A stretch of DNA of 64,000 nt from an uncultured Pseudomonadota bacterium (GTDB taxonomy: Bacteria > Pseudomonadota > Gammaproteobacteria > CAJXQU01), in assembly GCA_913058255.1 (NCBI GenBank), contig CAJXQU010000004.1, forward strand, positions 1 to 64,000, given 5' to 3'. The translations under genes and the position numbers were made by a program. The notes beneath the pieces are model-generated. The model was not told the DNA's origin. It saw only the letters and a list, made by a program, of their open reading frames with translations, and made no database searches. Below, piece by piece: positions 10,977 to 21,719 of the stretch; position 1 is the stretch's first letter, and each line of letters starts with the position of its first letter.

Positions 10977-11726
10977 ATGAAAATTGATTTAACGGGGAAA
11001 GTCGCCTTAGTAACAGGTGGAACTGGCGGAATTGGTGCCTCAATATGTGAAGCCTTGGCTGAAAGTGGTGCAAAAGTCGCTACCAATTACCGAAATGAAG
11101 AGAAGGCCCAAAAGTGGCTGGCTGAAACAGACTCTCGTGGCTTGTCGTTTAAAGCTTATCAGGTCGATGTGACCGATACGGAAGGTTGTAAAAATATGCT
11201 TGATCAGATTGAAAAAGATCTGGGGCCTATTGATATTGTTGTCAATAATGCGGGCATCACTTGGGACACAACGTTTCGTAAGATGACCAAAGAAAAGTGG
11301 GATGCTGTTATTAATACCAACCTTGATAGTTTATTCAATATCACGCAACCGTTGGTGGAAGGCATGATGTCGCGTGGCTGGGGACGGATTATTAACATCG
11401 CGTCTGTCAATGGTCAAAAAGGTCAGATGGGACAAACAAACTACACAGCAACAAAAGCAGGAATGCATGGCTTTACTAAATCTCTCGCTCAAGAAGTTGC
11501 ACGTAAAGGTGTCACTGTGAATACGGTATCGCCTGGTTATATTGCTACTGAAATGGTGATGGCTGTCCCTGAAGATATTCGTAATAAGATTATTGCGGGT
11601 ATTCCTGTCGGTCGTTTAGGCAAGCCTGAAGAAATTGCAGCGACAGTTGCGTTTCTAGCATCAGAACAAGCTGCATTTATAACGGGCGCAGACTTCTCGC
11701 AAAATGGTGGGCAACACATGATGTAA
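10977..11726 (+). CDS. phaB: Acetoacetyl-CoA reductase (SDR)
   Basis: VTGGTGGIGASI, NNAGITWDTTFRKM, NYTATKAGMHGFTKSLAQE; ATG at 10977. Confidence 0.92.
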   Translation: MKIDLTGKVALVTGGTGGIGASICEALAESGAKVATNYRNEEKAQKWLAETDSRGLSFKAYQVDVTDTEGCKNMLDQIEKDLGPIDIVVNNAGITWDTTFRKMTKEKWDAVINTNLDSLFNITQPLVEGMMSRGWGRIINIASVNGQKGQMGQTNYTATKAGMHGFTKSLAQEVARKGVTVNTVSPGYIATEMVMAVPEDIRNKIIAGIPVGRLGKPEEIAATVAFLASEQAAFITGADFSQNGGQHMM

Positions 11727-11890
11727 CGCTTGAGTTCAAGATCTTTTTTAGAACAATTAAAAGTCAAAATAGCAGATAGAAAAGTAAAATTGAACTTAAT
11801 GCATAGATAGGAAAAGAATGGATTGTTGGTCTTTCGCGGAATTGGTACTTATAATGCCAACTTTCAAAGATCAGCAATCCTTATTCACTT

Positions 11891-12361
11891 ATGACTGAAA
11901 AACGTATTATCAAGAAATATCCGAATCGTCGTCTCTATGACACCGTTGACAGCAAATACATCACACTTGGGAACGTTAAGGAGCTTGTGATGAATAATGT
12001 TGATTTTAGTGTAATAGATAAAAAATCTGACGCTGACATTACACGAAATATTTTGCTACAAATTATAATGGAGCAAGAAGAGGATGATGAACCTATTTTT
12101 AGCGCAGAAGTACTCGCTAAAATCATCAGGCTCTATGGTGAGGATGTACAAGGCTTGGCTTCTAACTTTCTGGAGCGAAGTTTCTTTATGTTTTCTGAAC
12201 AACAAGATCAATTTAATTCTCGAATGAAAGAGTCTTTACGTCAGAGCCCGTTAGCGACGATGACAGAAGTTACACAGAAAAATATGAATATCTGGAAAAA
12301 AATGCAGGATGATTTTTTTAATATTTCGAGTAATTCAAAATCAGATATTGAGGATGACTAA
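11891..12361 (+). CDS. phaR: Polyhydroxyalkanoate synthesis repressor PhaR
   Basis: KRIIKKYPNRRLYDTVDSKYITLGNVKELV N-terminal PHB/PHA DNA-binding domain. Confidence 0.93.
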   Translation: MTEKRIIKKYPNRRLYDTVDSKYITLGNVKELVMNNVDFSVIDKKSDADITRNILLQIIMEQEEDDEPIFSAEVLAKIIRLYGEDVQGLASNFLERSFFMFSEQQDQFNSRMKESLRQSPLATMTEVTQKNMNIWKKMQDDFFNISSNSKSDIEDD

Positions 12362-12780
12362 ACAACTTTTTTTCTTAGATTTTTAGTCAGACTGCGTTTC
12401 GTTTTACTCTCAAGTCTTCTCTGTTTAGAACCAAACGTAGGTTTGGTTTTCTTTCGTGATTTTTGAACTACACCTGCCGACTTAATTAACTCTACCAGCC
12501 GATCAACCACCTCTTTTTTGTTTTTTTCTTGGCTGCGGTGTTGCTGTCCTTTTATAATGATAACTCCCTCTTTATTGATCCGTTTATCGCGTAAATCAAG
12601 TAATTTTTGTTTATAAAAATCGGGGAGCGAAGAAGCCTTAATATCAAACCTTAGATGGATTGCACTTGAAACTTTATTGACGTTTTGCCCGCCAGCACCC
12701 TGCGCGCGGATCGCAGAGATTTCGATCTCTTGTTCTAAAAGATTAACCTTATTAGATATTTTAAAAACGGTAGTTGACAT
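12358..12780 (-). CDS. arfB: Alternative ribosome-rescue factor ArfB (YaeJ-type peptidyl-tRNA hydrolase)
   Basis: IRAQGAGGQNVNKVSSAIHLRFD GGQ domain and Lys/Arg-rich C-terminal tail. Confidence 0.92.
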   Translation of the reverse strand: MSTTVFKISNKVNLLEQEIEISAIRAQGAGGQNVNKVSSAIHLRFDIKASSLPDFYKQKLLDLRDKRINKEGVIIIKGQQHRSQEKNKKEVVDRLVELIKSAGVVQKSRKKTKPTFGSKQRRLESKTKRSLTKNLRKKVV

Positions 12781-13014
12781 GAATATTTCCAAAGAAGTGA
12801 AGCTATTCTAACAACTTATCGGTCAAGAGACTGATTCTTTCAATAAGTTCTGTTACAATCTCAAAACTGAGCACACATCGGTCTGTGCTATTGAAAGTAA
12901 TATACTTTCCCAAGAAGTTACTCATCTCATTTGATGACTTCGCATTTATGTAAATCCCGCCTAAGACCGTCCCAAAATAATTGGGGTAGGCCTGATCAGG
13001 AACAAATTAAAAAT

Positions 13015-14346
13015 ATGTCATTTGATACCATTGGCCTTTCTGCCGATATACTTCGTGCTGTCTCAGAACAAGGTTACAGCGAACCTACTCCCGTACAAGA
13101 ACAAGCTATTCCGGTGATCCTTGAGCGAAATGATATTCTCGCTGGGGCGCAAACTGGAACCGGTAAAACGGCTGGCTTTACTTTACCCTTGCTAGAGATT
13201 CTCAGCTCAGAAAAAAAGAGTGGTGGTAAACGACCTGTTCGAGCATTGGTGTTAACGCCAACGCGCGAACTCGCCGCTCAAGTAGAAGAGAGTATTAAAA
13301 CTTACGGAAAATATACTGCGTTAAAATCATGTGTGATTTTTGGTGGGGTGAAGATTGGCCCACAGATAAATAAACTCCGTAGTGGTGTGGATATTTTGGT
13401 CGCAACACCGGGTCGTTTGCTTGATCATATTCAGCAAAGAACACTCGATCTTTCTAAGGTAGAGATCCTTGTTTTGGATGAAGCTGATCGAATGTTAGAT
13501 ATGGGCTTTATCCGGGATATTCAAAAGATTCTCGCGGTACTACCAAAGCAACGGCAGAATTTGTTATTTTCAGCGACATTTTCAAATGAAATTAAAACAC
13601 TCGCAGGAAAGTTGCTAAATTCGCCAGTGTTGATAGAGGTCGCTAAGAAAAATACTGCTTCAGAGATGGTCTCTCAGATTATTTACCCTGTCGATAAGAG
13701 TCGAAAGCGTGAATTATTAACGACCTTGATCAAATCAGAAAAGTGGTTCCAAGTGTTGGTGTTTGCAAGAACCAAACATGGGGCTGATCGCCTTGCAAGC
13801 CAACTGAGCCGAGAAAGAGTTCCTGCTGCCGCTATTCATGGCAATAAGAGCCAAGGTCAACGAACACGCGCATTAGAAGATTTTAAAAATAATAAGGTAC
13901 AGGTGTTAGTGGCAACGGACATCGCTGCTAGAGGTATTGATATTGATCAGTTACCGCATGTGGTTAATTATGAATTACCGAATGTGCCTGAAGACTACGT
14001 TCACCGCATTGGCCGAACGGGCCGAGCGGGTCATGAAGGACAAGCAGTTTCACTTGTTTGTATTGATGAGAAAAAATTACTTAATGATATTGAGCGGTTG
14101 ATCAATCAACAAATTCCTAAAGTGATCATTGATGGCTTTGAGCCTGATCCGACAATTAAAGCTGAGCCAACTAAAAAAACAGGTGGGCAAAGGACTCGAC
14201 AAAAAGCACGACCAACAAGAAATGCTAATGGCGAGAATGCACCTAGTAATAAAAATAATAGTCGTCGCAGAAACAGTAAACGACCAGGGAGCACTGAAAG
14301 CACTGGCAATAATCAGCAGCGTCGTAGTAACGCTAAGAAGCGATAA
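13015..14346 (+). CDS. rhlE: DEAD-box ATP-dependent RNA helicase, RhlE-like
   Basis: [42 protein letters not shown]; basic C-terminal tail; ATG at 13015 (MSFDTIGLS). Confidence 0.9.
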   Translation: MSFDTIGLSADILRAVSEQGYSEPTPVQEQAIPVILERNDILAGAQTGTGKTAGFTLPLLEILSSEKKSGGKRPVRALVLTPTRELAAQVEESIKTYGKYTALKSCVIFGGVKIGPQINKLRSGVDILVATPGRLLDHIQQRTLDLSKVEILVLDEADRMLDMGFIRDIQKILAVLPKQRQNLLFSATFSNEIKTLAGKLLNSPVLIEVAKKNTASEMVSQIIYPVDKSRKRELLTTLIKSEKWFQVLVFARTKHGADRLASQLSRERVPAAAIHGNKSQGQRTRALEDFKNNKVQVLVATDIAARGIDIDQLPHVVNYELPNVPEDYVHRIGRTGRAGHEGQAVSLVCIDEKKLLNDIERLINQQIPKVIIDGFEPDPTIKAEPTKKTGGQRTRQKARPTRNANGENAPSNKNNSRRRNSKRPGSTESTGNNQQRRSNAKKR

Positions 14347-14371
14347 GAGTACTCTTTATAGGAACAGAGCT

Positions 14372-14396
14372 GCCACATAGATATTATCTATGTGGC
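14372..14396. other. Near-perfect palindromic hairpin after rhlE (GCCACATAGATA/TATCTATGTGGC)
   Basis: 11-bp stem readable directly; no long T-tract so terminator function uncertain. Confidence 0.55.
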
Positions 14397-14506
14397 TTCG
14401 TTATTATTAAAATAATAGAATGTGTCAGGCTGATGACTAGTGAGATTAAAACCAGTAATGGTCTTAATGTGAGTCGTCCCATGTTTTAATGCATATGAGC
14501 ACCAAG

Positions 14507-15190
14507 CTAAGCATCTATGATTTGGCCTATCGTCATTGCTAGACCAAGCTTCCATAGAACTTGATCACCGATGATGAAAAATATCAGGGCAGCTATAAGC
14601 GACTCGTAAAGCTTAATAATTTTGCATGAGCTGTAGCTTTGGTGAGGTTGCAACCAAGTAACTTCACAAAATCCATCGCGAAGAATGACCCTGTACCGGG
14701 GGCAAAAAAATTCATCATAGAACCCGATTACAAAAGCGACTATAAAAGAAAATATTTCCAGGCTGATTCTCGGTTTAGCGATTATTATCGCCAACACGTG
14801 GCGATAATAAAAAGTACAAAGAAAAGCTAATCAATAATATAAGGATTAATTTTTCTAATGTTACGGGGGCAATGATCTGAACGCAGATGGTTCCGCACGC
14901 TGCCCCGATCAACGAAAAAAGAATAGCTCTGATCATTGAGTGCAAATTGATCGTACTTTGTCGAATAAATTTTAGAGTTGCAGTACAAGAAGCTTGAAGT
15001 TTATTAGTGGCAAGTGCTTGGGCTCAGTCCAAAGTAAAACTGGCAAGGTTCGAAGTCCGTCGCCATATAGCATCGATAAAACCTGCAACAGTTGCAACGG
15101 CGGTTAAAAGCAGCAAGCGTTCAGGGCTAAAGATCTTGGTAACAATTATGGCATATATTTTGGGACTATCGTTCGCGTTCGGGTATTAAA
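14507..15190 (-). pseudogene. Degraded TauE/SafE (TSUP) family membrane transporter
   Basis: Minus-strand reading gives scattered family-like segments in several frames: GFIDAIW..., QALATNKLQAS, TLKFIRQSTINLHSMIRAILFSLIGAACGTICVQ, YFLLSPRVGDN(N)R, PRISLEIFSFIVAFVIGFYDEFF, ALIFFIIGDQVLWKLGLAMTIGQII, interrupted by stops and frameshifts. Confidence 0.8.
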
Positions 15191-15201
15191 ATTGAGGCAT
15201 T

Positions 15202-15237
15202 AAAAAACCCGCTGGTTCAAAAAACACAGCGGGCTTA
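15202..15237 (-). terminator. Rho-independent terminator of pckG
   Basis: CCCGCTG/CAGCGGG stem (15208-15214/15227-15233) with A6 on plus strand (T6 on minus). Confidence 0.8.
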
Positions 15238-15272
15238 TTAAATAGATAGCTACTCTATTTTAGTTTGAGTGC

Positions 15273-17084
15273 TTAAGCAACATTTTGCTTAGATGCTTCC
15301 AAACGATTGCGAAGATTGTTAACTTGTTTCGTTAATTCTTCTGGCAGGTGATCGCCGAATGTTGCGTAGTATTCTTCAATACTAGGCAATTCAGACAACC
15401 AACCTTCCGTATCAACACGCATCAAGTTTGCAATGTCTTCATCACTCATACCTAGGCCATCGAAGTCAATACCGTCTAGAGTCGGCATATTTCCGATCGC
15501 TGTTTCAATCGCTTCAGCATCGCCATTACAGCGTTCGAAGACCCATTTTAATACTCGGCTGTTTTCACCGAAACCAGGCCACATGAATTTGCCTGCATCG
15601 TTTTTACGGAACCAGTTAACGTAGTAAACCTTCGGCATTTTTGCACCTTCAGTTTTCCCCATTTTTAACCAGTGGCCCCAGTAGTCAGCCATGTTGTAAC
15701 CACAGAAAGGCAGCATAGCCATTGGGTCACGACGTAGTTTACCGATAGCACCGAAAGCCGCTGCAGTCATTTCTGAAGCGATGATCGTGCCGAGGAAAGT
15801 TCCGTGGTTCCAATCAAGCGCTTCTGTTGCTAAAGGTACTACAGAGGCACGGCGCCCACCGAATAATATGGCACTGATCGGAACACCTTTAGGATCTTCC
15901 CATTCATCAGCAATAACCGGACATTGACCCGCTCTAGCTGTGAAGCGTGCATTTGGATGTGAAGAAGGTTCGTCTGAATCAGGTGTCCAGTCGTTGCCTT
16001 TCCAATCGACTAAATGCCCTGGAGCATCTTTTGTCATCTCTTCCCACCACACATCACCATCATCAGTTTCGGCAACGTTAGTGAAAATGGCATTTTCTTC
16101 CATCGATAACATGGCGTTTGCATTGGTTGCCATGCCTGTTCCTGGAGCAACACCAAAGAAGCCAGCTTCAGGGTTGATCGCATAAAGTTGACCATCTTCA
16201 CCAAACTTCATCCAAGCGATGTCATCACCGATCGTTTCAACTTTCCAACCTGGAATGGTAGGAGTCAACATGGCAAGATTAGTTTTGCCACATGCACTTG
16301 GGAAAGCGCCTGCTACATACTTAACTTCACCTTTTGGATTAGTCAGTTTGAGGATAAGCATATGCTCAGCCATCCAGCCTTCATCGCGAGCCATTGTTGA
16401 TGCAATGCGTAATGCAAAGCATTTTTTACCTAATAAAGCATTACCGCCGTAACCTGAGCCGAAAGACCAGATCTCACGTGTTTCAGGATAATGAACGATA
16501 TAGCGGTTGTCAGGATTACAGGGCCAAGGCTCATCTTTTTGACCTTCAGCCAATGGAACACCAACAGAATGTATACAAGGTACGAAATCACCATCATCGC
16601 CTAGTACGTCAAGTACATTTTGCCCAACGCGCGCCATGATGTGCATATTAGTCACTACGTAAGGAGAGTCAGAAATTTCCACACCAATTTGAGCGATGTT
16701 TGAGCCAACCGGTCCCATGCTGAAAGGAATGACATACATTGTTCGACCCTTCATACAGCCCGCGAACATTTCATTCATTTTCGTGCGCATTTTTGTTGGA
16801 TCAGACCAATTATTTGTTGGGCCTGCATCGGACTCATTTTCTGAGCAGATATAAGTTCTATCTTCAACTCGTGCAACATCTGCAGGAATGGAATTTACGT
16901 GGTAACTATTAGGACGTTTCTCTTCGCTTAACTTACGAGCAGTCCCTCCTTTGACCATGATATCCCACATGGCATTCCATTCTTTATCTGTACCATCGCA
17001 CCAGACAACATTATCCGGTTGCGTAAGTGCAGCCATTTCTTTTACCCAGATTACTAACTTAGTATTAGTTGATTTTGAACTCAT
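15273..17084 (-). CDS. pckG: Phosphoenolpyruvate carboxykinase (GTP)
   Basis: [28 protein letters not shown] type; start MSSKSTNTK. Confidence 0.96.
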   Translation of the reverse strand: MSSKSTNTKLVIWVKEMAALTQPDNVVWCDGTDKEWNAMWDIMVKGGTARKLSEEKRPNSYHVNSIPADVARVEDRTYICSENESDAGPTNNWSDPTKMRTKMNEMFAGCMKGRTMYVIPFSMGPVGSNIAQIGVEISDSPYVVTNMHIMARVGQNVLDVLGDDGDFVPCIHSVGVPLAEGQKDEPWPCNPDNRYIVHYPETREIWSFGSGYGGNALLGKKCFALRIASTMARDEGWMAEHMLILKLTNPKGEVKYVAGAFPSACGKTNLAMLTPTIPGWKVETIGDDIAWMKFGEDGQLYAINPEAGFFGVAPGTGMATNANAMLSMEENAIFTNVAETDDGDVWWEEMTKDAPGHLVDWKGNDWTPDSDEPSSHPNARFTARAGQCPVIADEWEDPKGVPISAILFGGRRASVVPLATEALDWNHGTFLGTIIASEMTAAAFGAIGKLRRDPMAMLPFCGYNMADYWGHWLKMGKTEGAKMPKVYYVNWFRKNDAGKFMWPGFGENSRVLKWVFERCNGDAEAIETAIGNMPTLDGIDFDGLGMSDEDIANLMRVDTEGWLSELPSIEEYYATFGDHLPEELTKQVNNLRNRLEASKQNVA

Positions 17085-17489
17085 CAATACCTCCGAACTC
17101 AATGAAAAGAAAACCCATTCCATGGGCGTTATAAATTCTCAATCGAAAAGAGGAGAATACACCAGTTAAGAGACGTAATCATCCCAATACATGCTCATTT
17201 GTTGCATGGCAGAATAAAGTTTAACTATTTTACACACTAGTCCACATTTCGAAGCTTTATTACTGGGTACTTATATCGAGGGAGTAGTCCATAATATGAG
17301 GTGTACGAACCATTTAAACATCAGTAGACAAGGATCCTCGATAAAAAGATATGAAGTATCGATTATTTCTAAGTTACATTGGCCGGATCTAGAGGTGTTA
17401 TTGGATGAATAGTTCAGTTTTGATAGCGTTGTGAGATCAACCAAAAAGGCCACGTACAGTGACCTTATTGGTTGGAGTATCAAATTAAA

Positions 17490-20400
17490 TTATTCTGGTG
17501 CTTTTTCAGGCGAGACTTTTTTTGCTTTCTTGTCTGAGCGGAATTTAAATGACTGCCAGAGCCCACCTTGAGAAAAGCACTCCCAACCCCAGCGTAACCA
17601 TTTTAGTAAAGCGAAGGCCAACCATAATGACCAAAGCAGCATAAGTACTCGATAGATCCATAATGGCGCGGAGATGATCCAAGCTTGTGGTGTCAGGTTT
17701 TCGACTCGATCTTGATACCAGTTGAGCACAGAAGCGGAGGAGCCATTCCCTGATATTTGCATATCCGGACTACCGAGTAATCCTTGCTGAATGGCTGTAA
17801 ATAAGGTTGATAGTGCTAGCAGGGTTAGAATAACCAACCCGACTTGCATCGTGTTGAACTTTGTTTTGGTCAAAGTCAGCTCCATCTTTTGCCGAGCAGC
17901 CAACGCGAGTAACCAACCGACAACGAGTACCGCTGAAAAAATGGGGGCTTGGCTCAAACCAATACTCAGTAATAACCATTGCAACGTGCTCAGTGGTGTT
18001 AGTTTAACTTGGCCTAGTGCGATAGCGACTAATAGTATGATTGCTAAGATCCCCCAGAATAAGACAGCGGGTCCCCATTGAGGGCCGCCGGCAAAGAGCA
18101 CCCAACGATCATCGCCCAAGTTTAGCTTAATCATGCTGTTGACACTCGGCACGCCGAGATCTATCGCTGGTGTTGTGTGGAGGCTTGTAATGCCTTCTGG
18201 TTGACGCCATTTCAAGTGAACATTCTGTTTACCCGGGTTGATCGGTAGCGTGACTTCTCTATCATTTTCACCGCCTTGTCTAATGGGTTGCGAGCGGCCA
18301 TTGATAGAGACTGACTGTAAGCGTGCCAGTGTCGGAATTTTGATCGTGTGTTGCCCACCTTGACTACTGCGAACAGATATTTTCATTTCAACATCGGTAG
18401 CACGTTCACCAGGGGAAACTGAAATTTGACTGTTATCTATCGTCAAGGTTTGGCCTTCAACACCTTCAGGGCGAGTAATGTGTAACCTTACCGACTCTCC
18501 TGACCAAGGGCGCCACTCAGGCAGCCATCGACCATCAGGATTCTGATGATGAACCACGGCAATGCCTTCAGTTTCTATATGCCAGATCGGACTAATATCG
18601 GCATACCAATATTCTGTCCATTCTGTAGTTTCTGGAGCCGTCAGGTTGATCGTGTCTGTGGCCTTTAAACTCGATTCCCATTGCACGCTTGAGGTGTTAG
18701 CGGACATATTGATCAGAACATGTTTATTCTTAATACGGAAACCATCGGTAAGAACTGACTCACCCTCAAGCAAGGGCAGCTTGATAACGATGGCAGCATC
18801 CGATGGTGAGGTGCGTACTAGACGCGTTTCAATACGCCAATCGAGCCCTAAACGTAAGGTACGATGCACCTGAACAAATGGTGGTAATGTCGTTGCTTCT
18901 AAAGTCTGTGTAGCACTGTCTGACTTGTCTTGTACGCGAGTTAGCTTTAACTGTTGTTCTGGGACGCCATCTTCATGCACACCTGCAATATCCCAACCTT
19001 GACTTGCCACAGAAACACGAGCGGGTTTCAACGGCAAAACAAGATCAATACTGTTGAGTTCCGGCAAGAGAGCCGTTAGGTTTATCTGATGTATACCCCT
19101 CGATAAATGGGCCCAGAGCTGGCCATTTTTACTTTTAAAGATATCTTTTGGAACCTCGTTATCAATCTCCATCGTTGTGATAGCCCATTTTCCACCCATA
19201 TTAGGTAGTGGAATGATGACATCGTCAACGGAATGAACTTCAAGCTTGATCATGACCTTCTGTGGAGTTAACTCTAGATTCATTTTACTGGCATGAGCAC
19301 ATTCAGGTAAGCAGTCAGGTGCTGCTAGTAATCGGTTTTTTAACTCCTCTAGCATCTGCTCTGAAGGGAGCTCCGCTTGACTGTCTTGAGGTGCGACGAC
19401 GAAAAGGAATGGTAATAAAATTAATGCTGCGGTTGCTTTGTGGGCTTTAAAGTTCAAGTTTAAACCGCGACCATTTTTACCTGTTCTTATAATGAAGTAA
19501 GCCAGACCTATTAACAAAAAGACTCGCAATATATTTAAAAAGAGATTTATCTTTGGTGATAACAGCACAAGATCGACTTGCTGTTCTTTCTCTACAGGTC
19601 CGTTCCAATTTAATGGCATTTTTTTCCATTCCCAATAAGGCAGTCCGGGACCAGTTTGAACATTGGTTTTAGCATCGTAACGTACCGGAAATTTAGATTG
19701 GTTTGAAGTTGCTACAACCTCTGAGCTATAGCGACTCTCCAACATTCGTTTAGAACGACTGCTGCCTTTACGTAATGGTGCAGATGAAAGAGACTCTTCG
19801 GACTCATATACTGTGTCAGCAGCTTCAATACTAACCTGTGAAAGCGAGTGATCATTGAAGCTGTCTTTCTCAAAGTTCCCACGATCAAAATGACTATTTA
19901 CACTTTGCCACGGCCGCTCTACTTGGGGGTATAAACCGATGCGTACTTCATCGATCATAAAAGGGATGGACATAAGCACGAGTGCTAGCAGTGCAAGGTT
20001 ACGGTAAGTGCTGACGAGTAGACGAAACTTACCCTCGGGCAAGGCACGCAATAATGCAATTGCAGCAATGATATTTAGCCAGATCATGCGTGGAGCTCCA
20101 GGTTCATGCCAGAGTAAAACGAGAGTGATCAAGCTCAATAGGCCCGTTTTCCAATTCCATAAATTACTAATTGCCAGAGTCGTGATCAAAACTAAGAACA
20201 GGTCGAGTAATGTCCAACGTTGTAGCCAAGTGTTTGGAACGGTATCAACACCACTAGCCGAAAATAATTTCCAGCCAGGCGGTAGATGCAGCGTTGCGCT
20301 GACATTTTGAAAGTCATGATCCCAACCTACGGCGTTGAAGTTTGTAACATCTCCCTCATAACGACTATCGGCATTGAGCTTGACGGACCCTCGTCGAACC

Positions 20401-21623
20401 TCAACACCTTCTTTGTTATTTGATTGGGTAATAAACTGAGGTTTATCATCGAGAGTAACTCGCCCTAGTTTCAATGTATCACTGGCTTCAAGACGCCAAC
20501 CTTGTGTCATACGACCGTTGATCGTGTCGGTGATGGTAAAACCTTTACCAGACTGATCCAGCCATAGGTTTCTGTTTAGACTCAAAGCATCCGGTTCAGG
20601 TTCAGGATCCCCACGTCGAATTATCTTTAAATTGAGCGCTTCGTCAGATGTGAGACGGTACGCTGGCAATTGGTGCCATGCATCAGGCATTTGTGTTTGT
20701 CGAGGATCAATACTCGGTGCACCTTCGACTTCGACTAACCTCAGATTGTTTCGTGAGTCAAAAGCCCAAATTTCAGCAACAGGCCAAGGTTTTTCTTGTT
20801 TTAGCATCGCTAGACTAGTCATTTCTGTTGGAAAACGTGAGCGAATATCTATCGTCCAACGCCCTGGGCGTAGTTGAACGCGCAGACTACCATCGGGTTC
20901 TAAACGCGCAGGGAGCGGGCTTGAAAGTTGTAATGGGATAGAGTCTGCGAGCATAGGTTTGCCGATAATAACTTCTCGTTGCTTGCCTGATACTTGGAGT
21001 TCTATTTTCGTGAGAACTTGCATCGGAATTTCATCGATTACTTGTCGGAATACTTCGACATTAACCTGCTCACCTTGTTGATTTGTTGAAGATGTTTGTC
21101 TTTTCTTTACCCAGAGTCGGTTCCCTTTTAGATCAGGAAATTCGATATGACGATGGTTGACGTTTAATGAAATTAAACCAGTATCTTCTGGAATAGAAAG
21201 AGAGTCTGGAAGGGTATCCCACTCGAAATCAGCATTGATCTGATGTTCGCCTGGCGCAAGTTGAATGGAAGGTAGTCCATTGCGACGTATCACTGTTGTA
21301 GGTACACCGTTATCTGTGACATTTTCAGGCCAATGTTTTTGATCGCCTGGTAAGGTTATCCAGCTCTTTTGATAAATATGCCAATTGACAGAGAAGTCGC
21401 CTGAACGGGGATAGAGAGAAAGCTTAAGAGATGCGGGCCATGCGCAGCGATGTTGTTTAGCATTATTGTAAATAAATGGGCAAGTCTTATGGTTTTCACC
21501 TTGTAGAACCCAGTCGATCCAAGGTTCTAGTGGTGCGGGGACTTCATTTCTAGTGAGTGGATCTGATGAAGCGGATAAGCTGAAGAATGACAGACATAAC
21601 AACAGACAAAGTGTGCGAAACAT
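17490..21623 (-). CDS. Large uncharacterised envelope/membrane protein, 1377 aa
   Basis: Signal peptide-like N-terminus, long extracytoplasmic segments, TM clusters near residues ~470-590, ~720 and C-terminus; no family recognised. Confidence 0.85.
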   Translation of the reverse strand: MFRTLCLLLCLSFFSLSASSDPLTRNEVPAPLEPWIDWVLQGENHKTCPFIYNNAKQHRCAWPASLKLSLYPRSGDFSVNWHIYQKSWITLPGDQKHWPENVTDNGVPTTVIRRNGLPSIQLAPGEHQINADFEWDTLPDSLSIPEDTGLISLNVNHRHIEFPDLKGNRLWVKKRQTSSTNQQGEQVNVEVFRQVIDEIPMQVLTKIELQVSGKQREVIIGKPMLADSIPLQLSSPLPARLEPDGSLRVQLRPGRWTIDIRSRFPTEMTSLAMLKQEKPWPVAEIWAFDSRNNLRLVEVEGAPSIDPRQTQMPDAWHQLPAYRLTSDEALNLKIIRRGDPEPEPDALSLNRNLWLDQSGKGFTITDTINGRMTQGWRLEASDTLKLGRVTLDDKPQFITQSNNKEGVEVRRGSVKLNADSRYEGDVTNFNAVGWDHDFQNVSATLHLPPGWKLFSASGVDTVPNTWLQRWTLLDLFLVLITTLAISNLWNWKTGLLSLITLVLLWHEPGAPRMIWLNIIAAIALLRALPEGKFRLLVSTYRNLALLALVLMSIPFMIDEVRIGLYPQVERPWQSVNSHFDRGNFEKDSFNDHSLSQVSIEAADTVYESEESLSSAPLRKGSSRSKRMLESRYSSEVVATSNQSKFPVRYDAKTNVQTGPGLPYWEWKKMPLNWNGPVEKEQQVDLVLLSPKINLFLNILRVFLLIGLAYFIIRTGKNGRGLNLNFKAHKATAALILLPFLFVVAPQDSQAELPSEQMLEELKNRLLAAPDCLPECAHASKMNLELTPQKVMIKLEVHSVDDVIIPLPNMGGKWAITTMEIDNEVPKDIFKSKNGQLWAHLSRGIHQINLTALLPELNSIDLVLPLKPARVSVASQGWDIAGVHEDGVPEQQLKLTRVQDKSDSATQTLEATTLPPFVQVHRTLRLGLDWRIETRLVRTSPSDAAIVIKLPLLEGESVLTDGFRIKNKHVLINMSANTSSVQWESSLKATDTINLTAPETTEWTEYWYADISPIWHIETEGIAVVHHQNPDGRWLPEWRPWSGESVRLHITRPEGVEGQTLTIDNSQISVSPGERATDVEMKISVRSSQGGQHTIKIPTLARLQSVSINGRSQPIRQGGENDREVTLPINPGKQNVHLKWRQPEGITSLHTTPAIDLGVPSVNSMIKLNLGDDRWVLFAGGPQWGPAVLFWGILAIILLVAIALGQVKLTPLSTLQWLLLSIGLSQAPIFSAVLVVGWLLALAARQKMELTLTKTKFNTMQVGLVILTLLALSTLFTAIQQGLLGSPDMQISGNGSSASVLNWYQDRVENLTPQAWIISAPLWIYRVLMLLWSLWLAFALLKWLRWGWECFSQGGLWQSFKFRSDKKAKKVSPEKAPE

Positions 21624-21719
21624 AGATAGAGCCTCAAATATGGGTATTGTTGATTATACAGCGAATAATCATTATTAACGGTATCAAGCCTGCAAGAGGG
21701 TTAATAACTAAAAATTTGT

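Noticed and set aside
15433-17169. Plus-strand ORFs antisense to pckG
   Set aside because: Opposite a highly conserved gene; serine/proline-rich shadow translations.
17791-20877. Several 60-100 aa plus-strand ORFs inside the 1377-aa gene
   Set aside because: Shadow ORFs antisense to a long convincing frame; no domain signal.
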